A stretch of DNA of 64,000 nucleotides from Dyadobacter fermentans DSM 18053. Lineage in GTDB: Bacteria; Bacteroidota; Bacteroidia; Cytophagales; Spirosomataceae. Each line of letters opens with the position of its first letter. The stretch's first letter is position 1. The stretch is from the NCBI RefSeq assembly GCF_000023125.1, contig NC_013037.1, positions 5,930,501 through 5,994,500 on the forward strand, written 5' to 3'. The notes beneath the pieces were generated by a model that had not been told where the DNA came from, did no database searches, and was given only the letters and a program-made list of their open reading frames with translations. Shown here one piece after another: positions 50,640-60,600 of this stretch. Position numbers and translations under genes: made by a program.

Positions 50640-53600
50640 ATGTCCGCGAAACGCTTACTGCCCGTTTTAATAGGGGTTGTCCTGCTGGTATCCTGCAAAA
50701 AAGAGCTGAAAACCTTCACCGAATTGCCGGCAGGCGAAACGGGTATCCATTTCTCCAATCGCATCGCGGAAAACGATACGATGAATATCCTGGCATTTGA
50801 ATATGTGTACAATGGCGGCGGGGTTGCGCTGGGAGATTTCAACAATGATAGTCTGCCAGACGTGTATTTTACCGGTAATACTACGCCCAACAAGCTGTAT
50901 CTCAACAAGGGAGATTTTAAGTTTGAAGACGTTACGGACCAGGCGGGCGTGGCACCAAAAGACAAATGGTCGACTGGCGTGGCTCTGGTGGATATTAATC
51001 ACGACAATCTGCTCGATATTTACGTGTGTGCGTCCGTGCGGAAGTCGGCGCAGCAGCGGGAAAATCTTTTGTATGTAAACCAGGGCCTGAATGCCGATAA
51101 AGTGCCGGTTTTCAAGGAAATGGCAAAGGAATACGGCATTGCCGACACCACCCACACCACGAATGCGGCTTTCTTCGATTACGACAACGACGGCGATCTG
51201 GACCTGTTCCTGATCGTGAACGAGATGGACGACAACAATTTCCCTAATAAGTATCACAAAAAAATCGTCGACGGATCGTCGCGGCGCACCGATCGCCTTT
51301 ATCGCAATGATTGGGACGCGAAGCTTAACCATCCCGTGTTCACCAACGTGTCCCGTGAGGCGGGGGTTCTCATTGAAGGTTACAGCCTGGGAATCAACGT
51401 GACGGACGTGAATCAGGATGGCTGGAAGGACGTGTACATCACGAACGACTACCTTACGAACGACCTGCTTTACATAAACAATGGCAACGGGACATTCACG
51501 GATCGCGCGCCGACCTATTTCAAGCACACTTCGCATTCGGCGATGGGTAACGACGTGGCCGATCTGAACAATGACGGCCTGATGGACGTCGTGGCCGTAG
51601 ATATGATGCCCGCCACTAACCGCCGCAAAAAAATGATGACGCCGGCTAACAGTTATGTGACTTATCAGAACAACGAACTGTTCGGTTATCAGTATCAGGT
51701 GGCGCGGAATACGCTGCAACTAAACATGGGAAGTGCCGTTCCGGAGGATAAATCGCCGGTTTTCAGTGAAATCGGATTGCTGAGCGGGGTAGCGGAAACG
51801 GATTGGAGCTGGACACCGATGGTCACTGATTTCGACAACGACGGCCTTCGGGATATGATCATCACCAACGGCTTCCCGAGGGATATTACCGATCTTGACT
51901 TCATCGCTTACCGCAACGAAGTGTCAAGCATCATGGCCCCCATGATGATGCTCGACTACATTCCGAGCGTCAGGATCACGAATTTTGCATTTAAGAACAA
52001 AGGCGATCTGACCTTCGAAGATGTGAGTAAAGATTGGGGCATCGAAACGCCCGGCTTTTCGAACGGCGCAGCTTACGCGGACCTCGATAACGACGGTGAC
52101 CTTGATTACATCGTCAATAATATCAACGATTCGGCGATGGTTTATCGCAACAACAGCATTCAACTCAGGCCTCAGGAAAGCAATTATCTGCGGATTGCGT
52201 TTAAGGGTGAGCGTTACAATGGCGCTGGGATAGGGGCCATTGCGGAAATTACATTAGCGAACGGTAAGAAACAGGTAGCCGAAAACTCGCCTTACCGTGG
52301 GTATCTTTCCACGGTAGAGCCTGTTCTGCATTTCGGTCTGGGCAAAGAAAGCGCTGTGCAGGAAGTGAAAGTGACGTGGCCTGGTGGTAAAACGCAGGTT
52401 TTGAAAAATGTGAAAGGAAATCAAACGCTGGTAGTTCGTGAAAAAGACGCCGGGGCTGCGCCTGGGGATCGCAAAACGCCGGCTATTCCGTTATTTAAGG
52501 ACATTACCAGCGAATTGAATGTGTCGTACAAGCATTCAGAAATGGACGTGATCGACTTCAATGTGCAGAAATTATTGCCTCATAAAATGTCGCAATACGG
52601 TCCGGCACTTGCTGCGGGTGATGTGAATGGCGATGGGTTGGAAGATGTATTTGTAGGCGGGGCGTACCAGAACAAAGGGCGTTTTCTCCTCCAACAGCCG
52701 GATGGTAAATTTACCGTGGCCGACCTCCTTCCGGGCGCCGACGGGCTTGAAAAGGCATCCGAGGATATGGGTGTGTTGCTGTTCGATGCGGATCTGGACA
52801 AAGACCTTGACCTCTACATTGTCAGTGGAAGTTACGAAATACAGGAAGGGTCCGAAGCATTGCGGAATGTATTGTATCTGAATGACGGAAAGGGTCAGTT
52901 TAAGCAGGATACCGCAGCATTGCCCGCGTTTCTGGTGAATGGCTCGTGCGTGAAAGCCGTCGATTTCGATCGCGACGGCGACCTGGATTTGTTCGTCGGA
53001 GGCCGGGTGGAGTCGGGGAAGTATCCCAAACCGGTTTCGAGTTACATTCTGCGTAACGATTCAAAAGGCGATCTTGTGCGATTCTCAAATGTCACGCGGG
53101 CGGTAGCGCCTGATTTGGCTGAAATCGGCCTCGTTTGCGATGCGCTCTGGACAGACTATGACAACGACGGCTGGGCCGACCTCCTGCTGGCAGGTGAATG
53201 GATGGCGCCGACATTCCTGAAAAACGAAAAGGGTAAATTCAAAAAGGTAGCCACGGGCCTGGAAGCCAAAAAAGGCTGGTGGGGCAGCCTCGCAGCGGGC
53301 GATTTCGACAACGACGGCGATATGGATTATATTGGCGGAAACCTGGGCGTGAACACGCTGAGCCGGGCTTCGGAAAGTCGCCCCGTGAGCGTGTATGCGA
53401 AAGATTTCAACAATGACGGCTATTTCGATGCGATACCGACCATTTTTTACCGGGCGCAGGATGATAGCTACAAGGAGTTTCCGTATAACACCCGCGACGA
53501 CATGGGCAAGCAGGTAATACAAGTGCGCCAGCGCTTCCAGGAATATGGAAAATTCGCGGAAACGACGCTGACGCAAATTCTGAAACCGGAGGAGCTGAAA

Positions 53601-54191
53601 GATGCCTTGCATTTGTCGGCCACGTGGATGAAAAGCAGCTACATTGAAAACCTTGGCAACAATCAATTCACGATTCGCGAATTACCCGTTCAGGCGCAAT
53701 TCGCCCCCCTTTTCGGGATGATTGCCGATGATTTTGATCAGGATGGTAACCTCGATCTCATGCTTTCGGGCAACGATTATGGCTCAGAAGTGTCGGTAGG
53801 GCGGTACGATGCGATGTACGGCCTGGTGCTGAAAGGCGACGGCAAGGGTAATTTCCATCCGCTGAGTATTTTAGAGAGTGGATATATGGCTCCCGGTAAC
53901 ATGAAAGCGCTCGTTCGCCTCGCATCAGCCAATGGTAAATACCTTTCCGCGACCTCCCAAAACCGGGACATGATTCGTTTTCACGAAGCGCAAAAAGCCG
54001 TTCGAAAGGTGGATTTAGCCGATGGGGAAACGTCTGTCATTTTACATTTTAAAAATGGCAAGTCCAGAAAGGAAGAGCCGGGTTACGGTTCATCGTTTCT
54101 GTCTCAATCGAGCCACACGTTGTTTGTGCCGGAATATGTTTCTTCCATAACCATTATCAACTCCAAAGGCGGGAAAAGACAGGCGAAGTAA
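50640..54191 (+). CDS. Large FG-GAP/VCBS-repeat lipoprotein with ASPIC/UnbV domain (CRTAC1-like)
   Basis: The 1,183-residue protein has a lipoprotein signal (LIGVVLLVSCKKE) and at least 14 calcium-binding-like loops of the type DxDNDGxxD (for example DYDNDGDLD, DVNQDGWKD, DLDNDGDLD). These fit two beta-propellers. Between them, about residues 515-600, lies an ASPIC/UnbV domain (NGKKQVAENSPYRGYLSTVE...VTWPGGKTQVL). It should sit on the cell surface. Such proteins often accompany SusC/SusD pairs in this phylum, but their job is not known. No catalytic site is evident. Confidence 0.9.
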   Translation: MSAKRLLPVLIGVVLLVSCKKELKTFTELPAGETGIHFSNRIAENDTMNILAFEYVYNGGGVALGDFNNDSLPDVYFTGNTTPNKLYLNKGDFKFEDVTDQAGVAPKDKWSTGVALVDINHDNLLDIYVCASVRKSAQQRENLLYVNQGLNADKVPVFKEMAKEYGIADTTHTTNAAFFDYDNDGDLDLFLIVNEMDDNNFPNKYHKKIVDGSSRRTDRLYRNDWDAKLNHPVFTNVSREAGVLIEGYSLGINVTDVNQDGWKDVYITNDYLTNDLLYINNGNGTFTDRAPTYFKHTSHSAMGNDVADLNNDGLMDVVAVDMMPATNRRKKMMTPANSYVTYQNNELFGYQYQVARNTLQLNMGSAVPEDKSPVFSEIGLLSGVAETDWSWTPMVTDFDNDGLRDMIITNGFPRDITDLDFIAYRNEVSSIMAPMMMLDYIPSVRITNFAFKNKGDLTFEDVSKDWGIETPGFSNGAAYADLDNDGDLDYIVNNINDSAMVYRNNSIQLRPQESNYLRIAFKGERYNGAGIGAIAEITLANGKKQVAENSPYRGYLSTVEPVLHFGLGKESAVQEVKVTWPGGKTQVLKNVKGNQTLVVREKDAGAAPGDRKTPAIPLFKDITSELNVSYKHSEMDVIDFNVQKLLPHKMSQYGPALAAGDVNGDGLEDVFVGGAYQNKGRFLLQQPDGKFTVADLLPGADGLEKASEDMGVLLFDADLDKDLDLYIVSGSYEIQEGSEALRNVLYLNDGKGQFKQDTAALPAFLVNGSCVKAVDFDRDGDLDLFVGGRVESGKYPKPVSSYILRNDSKGDLVRFSNVTRAVAPDLAEIGLVCDALWTDYDNDGWADLLLAGEWMAPTFLKNEKGKFKKVATGLEAKKGWWGSLAAGDFDNDGDMDYIGGNLGVNTLSRASESRPVSVYAKDFNNDGYFDAIPTIFYRAQDDSYKEFPYNTRDDMGKQVIQVRQRFQEYGKFAETTLTQILKPEELKDALHLSATWMKSSYIENLGNNQFTIRELPVQAQFAPLFGMIADDFDQDGNLDLMLSGNDYGSEVSVGRYDAMYGLVLKGDGKGNFHPLSILESGYMAPGNMKALVRLASANGKYLSATSQNRDMIRFHEAQKAVRKVDLADGETSVILHFKNGKSRKEEPGYGSSFLSQSSHTLFVPEYVSSITIINSKGGKRQAK

Positions 54192-54211
54192 ACAGCATTT
54201 GTTTGCCATAG

Positions 54212-54267
54212 AAGGCCGTTATGATGTCCGATTGAGTAGTCAGTCGGATGTCATAATGGCCTTGTTT
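54212..54267 (+). terminator. Long hairpin terminator after the FG-GAP gene
   Basis: A 20-base stem (54212-54231 with 54244-54263), including a few G-U pairs, encloses a 12-base loop and is followed by G and TTT. It lies 20 bases after the stop codon. Confidence 0.75.
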
Positions 54268-54661
54268 GTAAATGTGAATATTCTAATTTTTTGACGATGG
54301 TATTTCATGCGTTGTTTTGTCATCTTTAAGTTAATTATATTATATCTCCAATAGTGCGCTGACTTGGGGCTGCCTGGCGTTTAATCATCGCATAGGTCAT
54401 TATGAGTGTAATTAAAATGTAACTTATATATCACTATAAGTATCTGACTTAGTGTTAGTTGTATTTATGACAATTAAAATGACGAGATTAAAATTGGATT
54501 AAAAATTTAGAGATGTTAGCCGTGTTTTCTTGGAAAAAATCAATCAGCGATCGCGTTTAGTGTTGGAATAATTCAATTCTGTATTCTTATGAATTTATTT
54601 CATTGGTATTAGATTATTTAATGATTTCAAATCAATATTTTTGAATTGCATAATTATATTA

Positions 54662-54671
54662 ACCTGACTAA
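54662..54671 (+). promoter_or_regulatory. ACCTGACTAA leader element before susC-3
   Basis: This is an exact copy of the element at 38831-38840, here five bases before the ATG at 54677. Its repeated position just before susC starts argues for a role in translation or leader regulation. Confidence 0.5.
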
Positions 54672-54676
54672 ATACG

Positions 54677-57600
54677 ATGAAACAACACTACCTTCACCTG
54701 GGAAGCAGGCTGATTTGCTGCGTGCTGCTTTTCCTCATCTCTCTGACGGCTTTTTCGCAGGATATGACCATTACCGGAAAGGTGATGGATGAACAATCCG
54801 GTTCAAGCTTGCCAGGAGCTTCCGTCACACTAAAAGGCTCGACTTCGATTGGCGTCACCACCGATGCAGATGGCCGGTATTCCATTAAAGTGCCTGCCAC
54901 TGCGCAGATTCTCGTGTTTTCGTTTATTGGTTACACCGCCAAAGATGTGGCGATTGGCAATCGGACCGTGATCGACGTTTCGATGGCCAGCGACGTTAGC
55001 GCGCTGGAAGAAGTGATTGTGACCGGTTACGGCTCACAATCGCGGCGTGACATTACGGGTTCGGTTACGACTGTTAATGCCAAGGACCTTCAATCGGTGC
55101 CGGCCACTACTTTTGCCCAGCAGTTGCAGGGCCGGGCTTCGGGTTTGAACATCGTGAACGACGCAACGCCCGGCGGTAATGCAACGGTGCGTATACGGGG
55201 ATTCGGTACGATCGGTAACAACGACCCGCTGTTCATCATCGATGGCGTGCCGACTGAAAACCAGGGTAACCTTAATCCCAACGACATCGAGACGATCCAG
55301 ATCCTGAAAGATGCGTCGTCGGCGTCCATTTACGGTTCGCGCGCGGCGAATGGGGTCGTTATCATTACGACCAAACGCGGTAAAATCGGCAAGCCGGTGA
55401 TCTCTTTCAACGCTTATTATGGAACACAAAAGGCGTACAAAGAAGTAGAAGCCCTGAATGCCGAGGAACTGGGCCGCTATTTGTACCTGGCCGACAAATA
55501 TGCAGGCAAAACACCGTCGCATGGGCAATACACATTTGGCCCGAACGGCGAGGTTACAGTGCCCGATTACGTGTTTCCCAGCAAGGGTAAGGAAGGTACG
55601 CCGGATGTAGATCCCGCCAAATACTCGCTTGTGCCAGGTAACATTTACGCCATCACCAAAGCCGCCGATACCAACTGGTGGCGGGAGCTGACCACCTCGG
55701 CGCCTATTCAGAATTACCAGCTTTCGGCCACCGGTGGTACGGAAAACAGCCGATATGCATTGTCGGTCGGCTATTTCAGTCAGGATGGCGTGGTTAAATT
55801 CATCGGTTACGACCGTTACACTGTCCGCGCCAACACCGAGTTTTCGACTGCCAACAAGCGATTCCGGGTAGGAGAGAACCTGGCGGTGTCGTTCGATAAC
55901 AGGAAGGGGGGGTTTGGAAATAACCAGGAACAAAATGCGGTTTCAGGTAGCTACAAGCACCATCCGCTGCTTCCGATTTATGACATTAAAGGTAACTTCG
56001 CCGGTTCGCGCGGAGCCAACCTGGGTAACAACTCCAATCCTTATGCGACGTTGTTCCGCGAGCAGGATAACCGCACTTACCGCCTGCGTGCATTCGGTAA
56101 TGTGTACGGAGAGTTCGATATTATTCCCAATCTGACGGTTAAAACCAGTTTGGGTATTGACGGTGTGAGCCAGCGGGGCCGGTACATTGGCCGCGCTAAC
56201 CCCGAATATGTAGAGGGGAGCTTCAACAATGGGTCCACTTCGACGGATTATTATTCTTATCAATGGGTTTGGACCAACACGCTGAGCTATTCGCACAATT
56301 TTGGGACGAACCACAAAGTGGATGCTTATGTAGGCGTGGAGGCTATCCGTGAGTTTGCGGAGGAATTCGGGGCCAGCCGCCAGGGATATGCCTTTGAAAT
56401 ACCTTCCATTATTAATTATCTCAACCTCGGCGATGCTACGAAAGCGACCAATTTTGGTGGTGTGAACCGCGATTACAGCCTCTATTCGCAATTCGGGAAA
56501 GTGAACTATGCTTACGCGGACAAATATCTTTTCCAATTTATCCTGCGGAACGACGCGTCCTCCCGTTTTCAGCAAGCATCCAGAAGTGCGGTATTTCCGG
56601 CATTTAGCCTCGGTTGGCGTTTGTCCGATGAAAACTTCATGAAGTCGGTGGGCTTCATTACGGACATGAAACTGCGCTACGGCTGGGGTAAAACAGGCAA
56701 CCAGAAAATCGGGGACTACAATGCCTATACCACATACCGGGCCAATATCTTCAACGCCGGTTATCCGATCGACGGATCGGCCAGTCAACCGACGATCGGC
56801 TACGACGCCGCATCATTCGGTAACCCGAATGCGAAATGGGAAACCACCACTTCTAACAACCTCGGCCTGGACGCGACCTTCCTGAACGACGCATTGACCC
56901 TCGAACTGGACTTCTGGAACCGGAAAACGACCGATATGCTCTTTTCGACGCCGATCACCTACACCGCCGGAGATGCCAATGCGCCTTCGTTCAACGTAGG
57001 GCAGATGACCAACAAGGGGATCGACCTCGGATTGTCGTACCGCAACACGGCTTTGAAAGGTGAGCTGCGTTATGGCGCTTCGTTCAATTACTCGATGTAC
57101 CGCAATACCGTGGACAAGCTCGATGAAAGCGATAATACCAAATATTTTGGAGCCGGCTCGCGCGTGCCGGCCGTGACGCTCACACAGGCAGGACTGCCGA
57201 TTTCGTCGTACTACGGTTATAAAGTGCTCGGTATTTTCCAGTCCGACGAGGAGGCCAAAGCCTGGGCGCCTTATGGCTCGTACAACAAAGCGGGCAAATT
57301 CAAAATCGCCGACATTAACGGAGATAACAAAATTACCGACGACGACCGTACGGTAATCGGTAATCCACACCCCGATTTTGTATATGGTGTGAATGTGAAT
57401 TTGGGATACAAAGCTTTTGACCTGACCGTGTTCGGTAATGGTGTGGTAGGTAACGAAATATTCAGCTATCTGCGTTATTTCACGGATTTCAACACTTTCC
57501 AGGGTAACCGTGCGAAACGTGCCTTGTATGACGCCTGGCAGCCGGACCATAAGGAAGGTACCGTGCCCATTATGGATGCCGACGATCAGATCAGCAGCCG

Positions 57601-57865
57601 CCCTTCCAGCTATTTTGTTGAAAAAGGCACCTACTTCCGTCTGAAAAACGTGCAGCTAACTTACTCTTTGCCCAAAAACATCGCCGCCAAGATCGGTTTC
57701 AGCAATGCACAGATATACGTGCAGGGACAGAACATGTTCACCGTCAGCAACTATTCAGGTTTGAACCCCGAAATCCAGACGGGTGAAGACCGGACACTCG
57801 GTTTCGACGGCGGCTACATGCCCGTGTCGAGGACATTCCTGGTCGGCCTGAATGTATCATTCTGA
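54677..57865 (+). CDS. SusC/RagA-family TonB-linked outer-membrane transporter 3
   Basis: The 1,062-residue protein has a signal peptide ending SLTAFSQDM, the regulatory domain (GKVMDEQSGSSLPGASVTLKG), the linker ALEEVIVTGYGSQSRRDITGS, a plug domain (QQLQGRASGLNIVNDATPG...RGFGTIGNNDPLFIIDGVP) and a complete barrel ending FLVGLNVSF. The SusD partner starts 38 bases later. With SusC-2 it probably arose by duplication. No enzyme, sigma or anti-sigma gene accompanies it. Confidence 0.95.
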   Translation: MKQHYLHLGSRLICCVLLFLISLTAFSQDMTITGKVMDEQSGSSLPGASVTLKGSTSIGVTTDADGRYSIKVPATAQILVFSFIGYTAKDVAIGNRTVIDVSMASDVSALEEVIVTGYGSQSRRDITGSVTTVNAKDLQSVPATTFAQQLQGRASGLNIVNDATPGGNATVRIRGFGTIGNNDPLFIIDGVPTENQGNLNPNDIETIQILKDASSASIYGSRAANGVVIITTKRGKIGKPVISFNAYYGTQKAYKEVEALNAEELGRYLYLADKYAGKTPSHGQYTFGPNGEVTVPDYVFPSKGKEGTPDVDPAKYSLVPGNIYAITKAADTNWWRELTTSAPIQNYQLSATGGTENSRYALSVGYFSQDGVVKFIGYDRYTVRANTEFSTANKRFRVGENLAVSFDNRKGGFGNNQEQNAVSGSYKHHPLLPIYDIKGNFAGSRGANLGNNSNPYATLFREQDNRTYRLRAFGNVYGEFDIIPNLTVKTSLGIDGVSQRGRYIGRANPEYVEGSFNNGSTSTDYYSYQWVWTNTLSYSHNFGTNHKVDAYVGVEAIREFAEEFGASRQGYAFEIPSIINYLNLGDATKATNFGGVNRDYSLYSQFGKVNYAYADKYLFQFILRNDASSRFQQASRSAVFPAFSLGWRLSDENFMKSVGFITDMKLRYGWGKTGNQKIGDYNAYTTYRANIFNAGYPIDGSASQPTIGYDAASFGNPNAKWETTTSNNLGLDATFLNDALTLELDFWNRKTTDMLFSTPITYTAGDANAPSFNVGQMTNKGIDLGLSYRNTALKGELRYGASFNYSMYRNTVDKLDESDNTKYFGAGSRVPAVTLTQAGLPISSYYGYKVLGIFQSDEEAKAWAPYGSYNKAGKFKIADINGDNKITDDDRTVIGNPHPDFVYGVNVNLGYKAFDLTVFGNGVVGNEIFSYLRYFTDFNTFQGNRAKRALYDAWQPDHKEGTVPIMDADDQISSRPSSYFVEKGTYFRLKNVQLTYSLPKNIAAKIGFSNAQIYVQGQNMFTVSNYSGLNPEIQTGEDRTLGFDGGYMPVSRTFLVGLNVSF

Positions 57866-57903
57866 CAACCAGTTTTTTCATCGATCTTAACTATTCAAAC
57901 CAT

Positions 57904-59682
57904 ATGGATACCAAAATCTTTAAATACATGCTTTCGGTGGGGCTGGCGATCGGGATTGTGTCTGCTTGTAAGGACGAATTCCTGAGCCGCGATCCACAAG
58001 GCCAATATAGCCCGACAGCCCTCAAAACGCCTGCCGGGGTGGAAGGTTTGCTCGTGGGCGCCTACGCGATGATCGACGGACAGGGCCTGGACGGCCAGGA
58101 TTCGTGGAATAACGACATTCAGAGCTGGGTCTTCGGCGGGCTTGCTTCCGATGACTCCTACAAAGGCACCGACGCCGGTGACCAGCCCGAGCAGTCGTTC
58201 ATTGAAAAATGGGACTTCCAACCTACCAATAACCACATCCGGAACAAATGGCGCGGGCTGTTCAAAGGCGTGGCGCGCACGAACGACGTCATAAATACAA
58301 TGGCCGAAGTACCGGCGATCAGCGACGCACGCAGAAAGCAGATCACTGCCGAGGCGCGGTTCCTGCGCGGGCTTTTCCATTTCGAAGCCAAGAAAATGTG
58401 GAAAACGATTCCGTACATCGACGAAACGATTTACAAACTCGATGATCTGGAAAGTACCAAGATCCCGAACGACAAAGATGTGTGGCCGATGATCGAAGCG
58501 GACTTTAAAGCAGCATCGGAAGGGCTTCCGGAAGTGCAGTCGCAGGTCGGTAGGCCTACCAAATGGGCTGCTCTTGCGTTTCTGGCGAAGGCATACATGT
58601 ATCAGGGCTGGAATATCTCGACCGGTGCGGCCAATGTGGCGGTATTGCAGAAAGCAAAGCCGATTCTGGAACAAATCATCGCTTCCGGCAAGTTTACCCT
58701 GGCGCCTAAGTTTGAGGACAACTTCCTGATCGCGACGCGAAACAATGCGGAATCGATTTTTGAAATTCAATATGCAGTTTCCAGCGCATCCGGCGATGCG
58801 GCCGATGCAGGCGTAGGTCTGGCGCACCCTTACATTGACCCGTGGGGATGCTGCGGATTTTATCAGCCCTCGCAAAACCTCGTGAATGCATTCAAAACCG
58901 GCGCAAATGGCTTGCCGTTGCTGGATACGTTTAATGACAGCGATGTGAAAAACGACCAGGGCCTGAAATACTCCGATCCTTTCGAACCCTACACAGGCAC
59001 GCTCGACCCTCGTCTGGACCAGACCGTCGGCCGCCGCGGCATTCTGTTTAAAGATTTCAAAATCCACGGAAGCGACTTCATTCGCGACCAAACGTATGCA
59101 GGCCCCTATTCGCCCAAAAAGCACATTTCTGAAAAAGCGGGCTTCGGGATCAATGGCTGGGGTAACCTTTCGAGCAACAATTACCGCATCATGCGCTACG
59201 GCATGATCCTGCTGTGGCTGGCCGAATGCGAGGTGGAGCTTGGTAATCTGGAAAATGCGCGAAAACTCGTAAACCAGATCCGTACCCGGGCTGCTAACCC
59301 CGCCGGTTTTGTGAAAAAAGCTGTTCAGGGGGCCAAATCACGCGACGATTATGCCGTGATGAATGAGCCCGCCGCCAATTATGTGATCAAAACCTACGAC
59401 CAGCCCTGGACAGACGCCGCCACGGCACGGAAAGCCGTGCGTTTCGAAAGCCGTCTGGAATTTGCGATGGAAGGCCACCGCTTCTTCGACCTGCAACGCT
59501 GGGGCATTGCGGCTGAAACGCTGAATGCCTACGTGGCCGTAGAGTCCAACAAGCGGGTTTATAAAAAAGGCGCTGTGTTCACCAAAGGCAAAAACGAATT
59601 CTTCCCGATCCCGCAGGAGGCGATCGACCGGTCGTACAAAGGAGGTGCGGCTACGCTCGTTCAGGACCCTGCTTATAAATGA
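57904..59682 (+). CDS. SusD/RagB-family lipoprotein 3
   Basis: The 592-residue lipoprotein (lipobox near GIVSACKDEFLSRDPQG) has SusD helical repeats, AEARFLRGLFHFEAKKMWKTIPYIDE and the closing KAVRFESRLEFAMEGHRFFDLQRWG. It shares with SusD-2 the motif GCCGFYQPS and the nearby ANGLPLL, marking the two as paralogues. It is the lid partner of SusC-3. A strong terminator follows 43 bases after the stop. Confidence 0.94.
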   Translation: MDTKIFKYMLSVGLAIGIVSACKDEFLSRDPQGQYSPTALKTPAGVEGLLVGAYAMIDGQGLDGQDSWNNDIQSWVFGGLASDDSYKGTDAGDQPEQSFIEKWDFQPTNNHIRNKWRGLFKGVARTNDVINTMAEVPAISDARRKQITAEARFLRGLFHFEAKKMWKTIPYIDETIYKLDDLESTKIPNDKDVWPMIEADFKAASEGLPEVQSQVGRPTKWAALAFLAKAYMYQGWNISTGAANVAVLQKAKPILEQIIASGKFTLAPKFEDNFLIATRNNAESIFEIQYAVSSASGDAADAGVGLAHPYIDPWGCCGFYQPSQNLVNAFKTGANGLPLLDTFNDSDVKNDQGLKYSDPFEPYTGTLDPRLDQTVGRRGILFKDFKIHGSDFIRDQTYAGPYSPKKHISEKAGFGINGWGNLSSNNYRIMRYGMILLWLAECEVELGNLENARKLVNQIRTRAANPAGFVKKAVQGAKSRDDYAVMNEPAANYVIKTYDQPWTDAATARKAVRFESRLEFAMEGHRFFDLQRWGIAAETLNAYVAVESNKRVYKKGAVFTKGKNEFFPIPQEAIDRSYKGGAATLVQDPAYK

Positions 59683-59724
59683 CATTTGGTCAAAAACCAG
59701 TATTTGTTAAGCGTTTGTAATCAG

Positions 59725-59756
59725 AAAAGCCCCGGTAGCTATGCCGGGGCTTTCTT
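59725..59756. terminator. Bidirectional terminator between susD-3 and hsp20
   Basis: AAAGCCCCGG (59726-59735) pairs with CCGGGGCTTT (59744-59753), with an eight-base loop and A/T flanks. It serves the convergent susD and hsp20 genes. Confidence 0.85.
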
Positions 59757-59777
59757 AGTTGATGAAGTGATTAAATG

Positions 59778-60182
59778 CTAATGGACGCTAATCTCCTGCG
59801 AAGCCCGCTCGGAGCCGGGAATGATCGGCAGCGTGAGTTGCAGGATGCCATTGGTGTATTCCGCGCGGATGTTTTCGGTATCCACCGTATTGTCGATCAT
59901 AAACGTCCGCTGGAAGGCGCTTTTGCTGAACTCCTGCCTGAGCCAGTTGCGCTTGTCGTTCAGCTTGTCTTTTAGTTCATAAGAAACCGTGAGTTCGAGT
60001 CCCTGAACATTGATTTTGAAATCTTCCTTATTGCGGTCGGGCGCGAAAACGAACATTTCGTAGCTGTCGTCGTTTTTGACGATGTTAACTGGTACGCGGA
60101 AATCGCGCTGCTGTCCGAAAGGTCTGTGATAAAAGTCGTGGCGTATTCCGAAGCCGCGACGTCCAAATCTGTTGTCACACAT
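59778..60182 (-). CDS. Hsp20/alpha-crystallin small heat-shock protein
   Basis: The 134-residue chaperone has an alpha-crystallin domain (about 28-125), with VPVNIVKNDDSYEMFVFAPDRNKEDFKINVQG at the start and AEYTNGILQLTLPI at the end. The N-terminal arm is rich in Arg, Gly and His. It binds unfolding proteins in the cytoplasm. It follows an 83-residue membrane protein gene by 38 bases and is probably co-transcribed with it. Confidence 0.92.
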   Translation of the reverse strand: MCDNRFGRRGFGIRHDFYHRPFGQQRDFRVPVNIVKNDDSYEMFVFAPDRNKEDFKINVQGLELTVSYELKDKLNDKRNWLRQEFSKSAFQRTFMIDNTVDTENIRAEYTNGILQLTLPIIPGSERASQEISVH

Positions 60183-60220
60183 GGTATTGTTATTTGTTTG
60201 TTGATTGAATAAATACTTCG

Positions 60221-60472
60221 TTAAACTCTCTGGGGCAGCTTGCCAAAACGGTCGGTAAGGAATTCGCGTTGCTGTCCGCCGAAGTCGCTGTCATAAACAC
60301 CGGCATGGCGATGTTGCCACCTGCGGAAGCGGCGCCGTCCCGCAAAAAGCCTGAATAGTAGTCCGAGGAACAAAAAGCAGAAAACGGCTTTGAATATCAG
60401 GAACGGGAGGGCGAACAGGAACAGACCTGCGAGGATGGCGGTTGCTATTGTTTTTAGAATGACGATGAACAT
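60221..60472 (-). CDS. Small membrane protein with basic cytoplasmic tail
   Basis: The 83-residue protein has two closely spaced hydrophobic stretches in its first 45 residues (ATAILAGLFLFALPFLIF; FCFLFLGLLFRLF) and then an Arg/His-rich tail (GRRRFRRWQHRHAG). I recognise no family. Its position before hsp20 and after a sigma-factor unit suggests an envelope-stress link, which is only inference. Confidence 0.65.
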   Translation of the reverse strand: MFIVILKTIATAILAGLFLFALPFLIFKAVFCFLFLGLLFRLFAGRRRFRRWQHRHAGVYDSDFGGQQREFLTDRFGKLPQRV

Positions 60473-60565
60473 GATCTTGTCTGGTTTCGATGAATACTGG
60501 TGCGCTGATTGCGCCTTCCATGATGCAGACGTCCGATCGAAAAAAATACTTTAAATGCAGCAAAA

Positions 60566-60597
60566 AAGTATACCCCGGCTTCCGACCGGGGTTTTGT
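60566..60597 (-). terminator. Terminator separating the two small membrane-protein units
   Basis: CCCCGG (60573-60578) pairs with CCGGGG (60586-60591). Read on the minus strand it is followed by a T-rich tract (60561-60569). It would end the sigma-factor transcript. Confidence 0.65.
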
Positions 60598-60600
60598 AAG

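Larger units (their letters stand above)
54192..54676. other. A/T-rich control region before the third SusC gene
   Basis: These 485 bases hold no evident gene. They begin with the terminator at 54212. TATTTTTG at 54636-54643 matches the -7 consensus 34 bases before the ATG, without a well-placed TTG. The leader element lies at 54662-54671. Confidence 0.45.
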
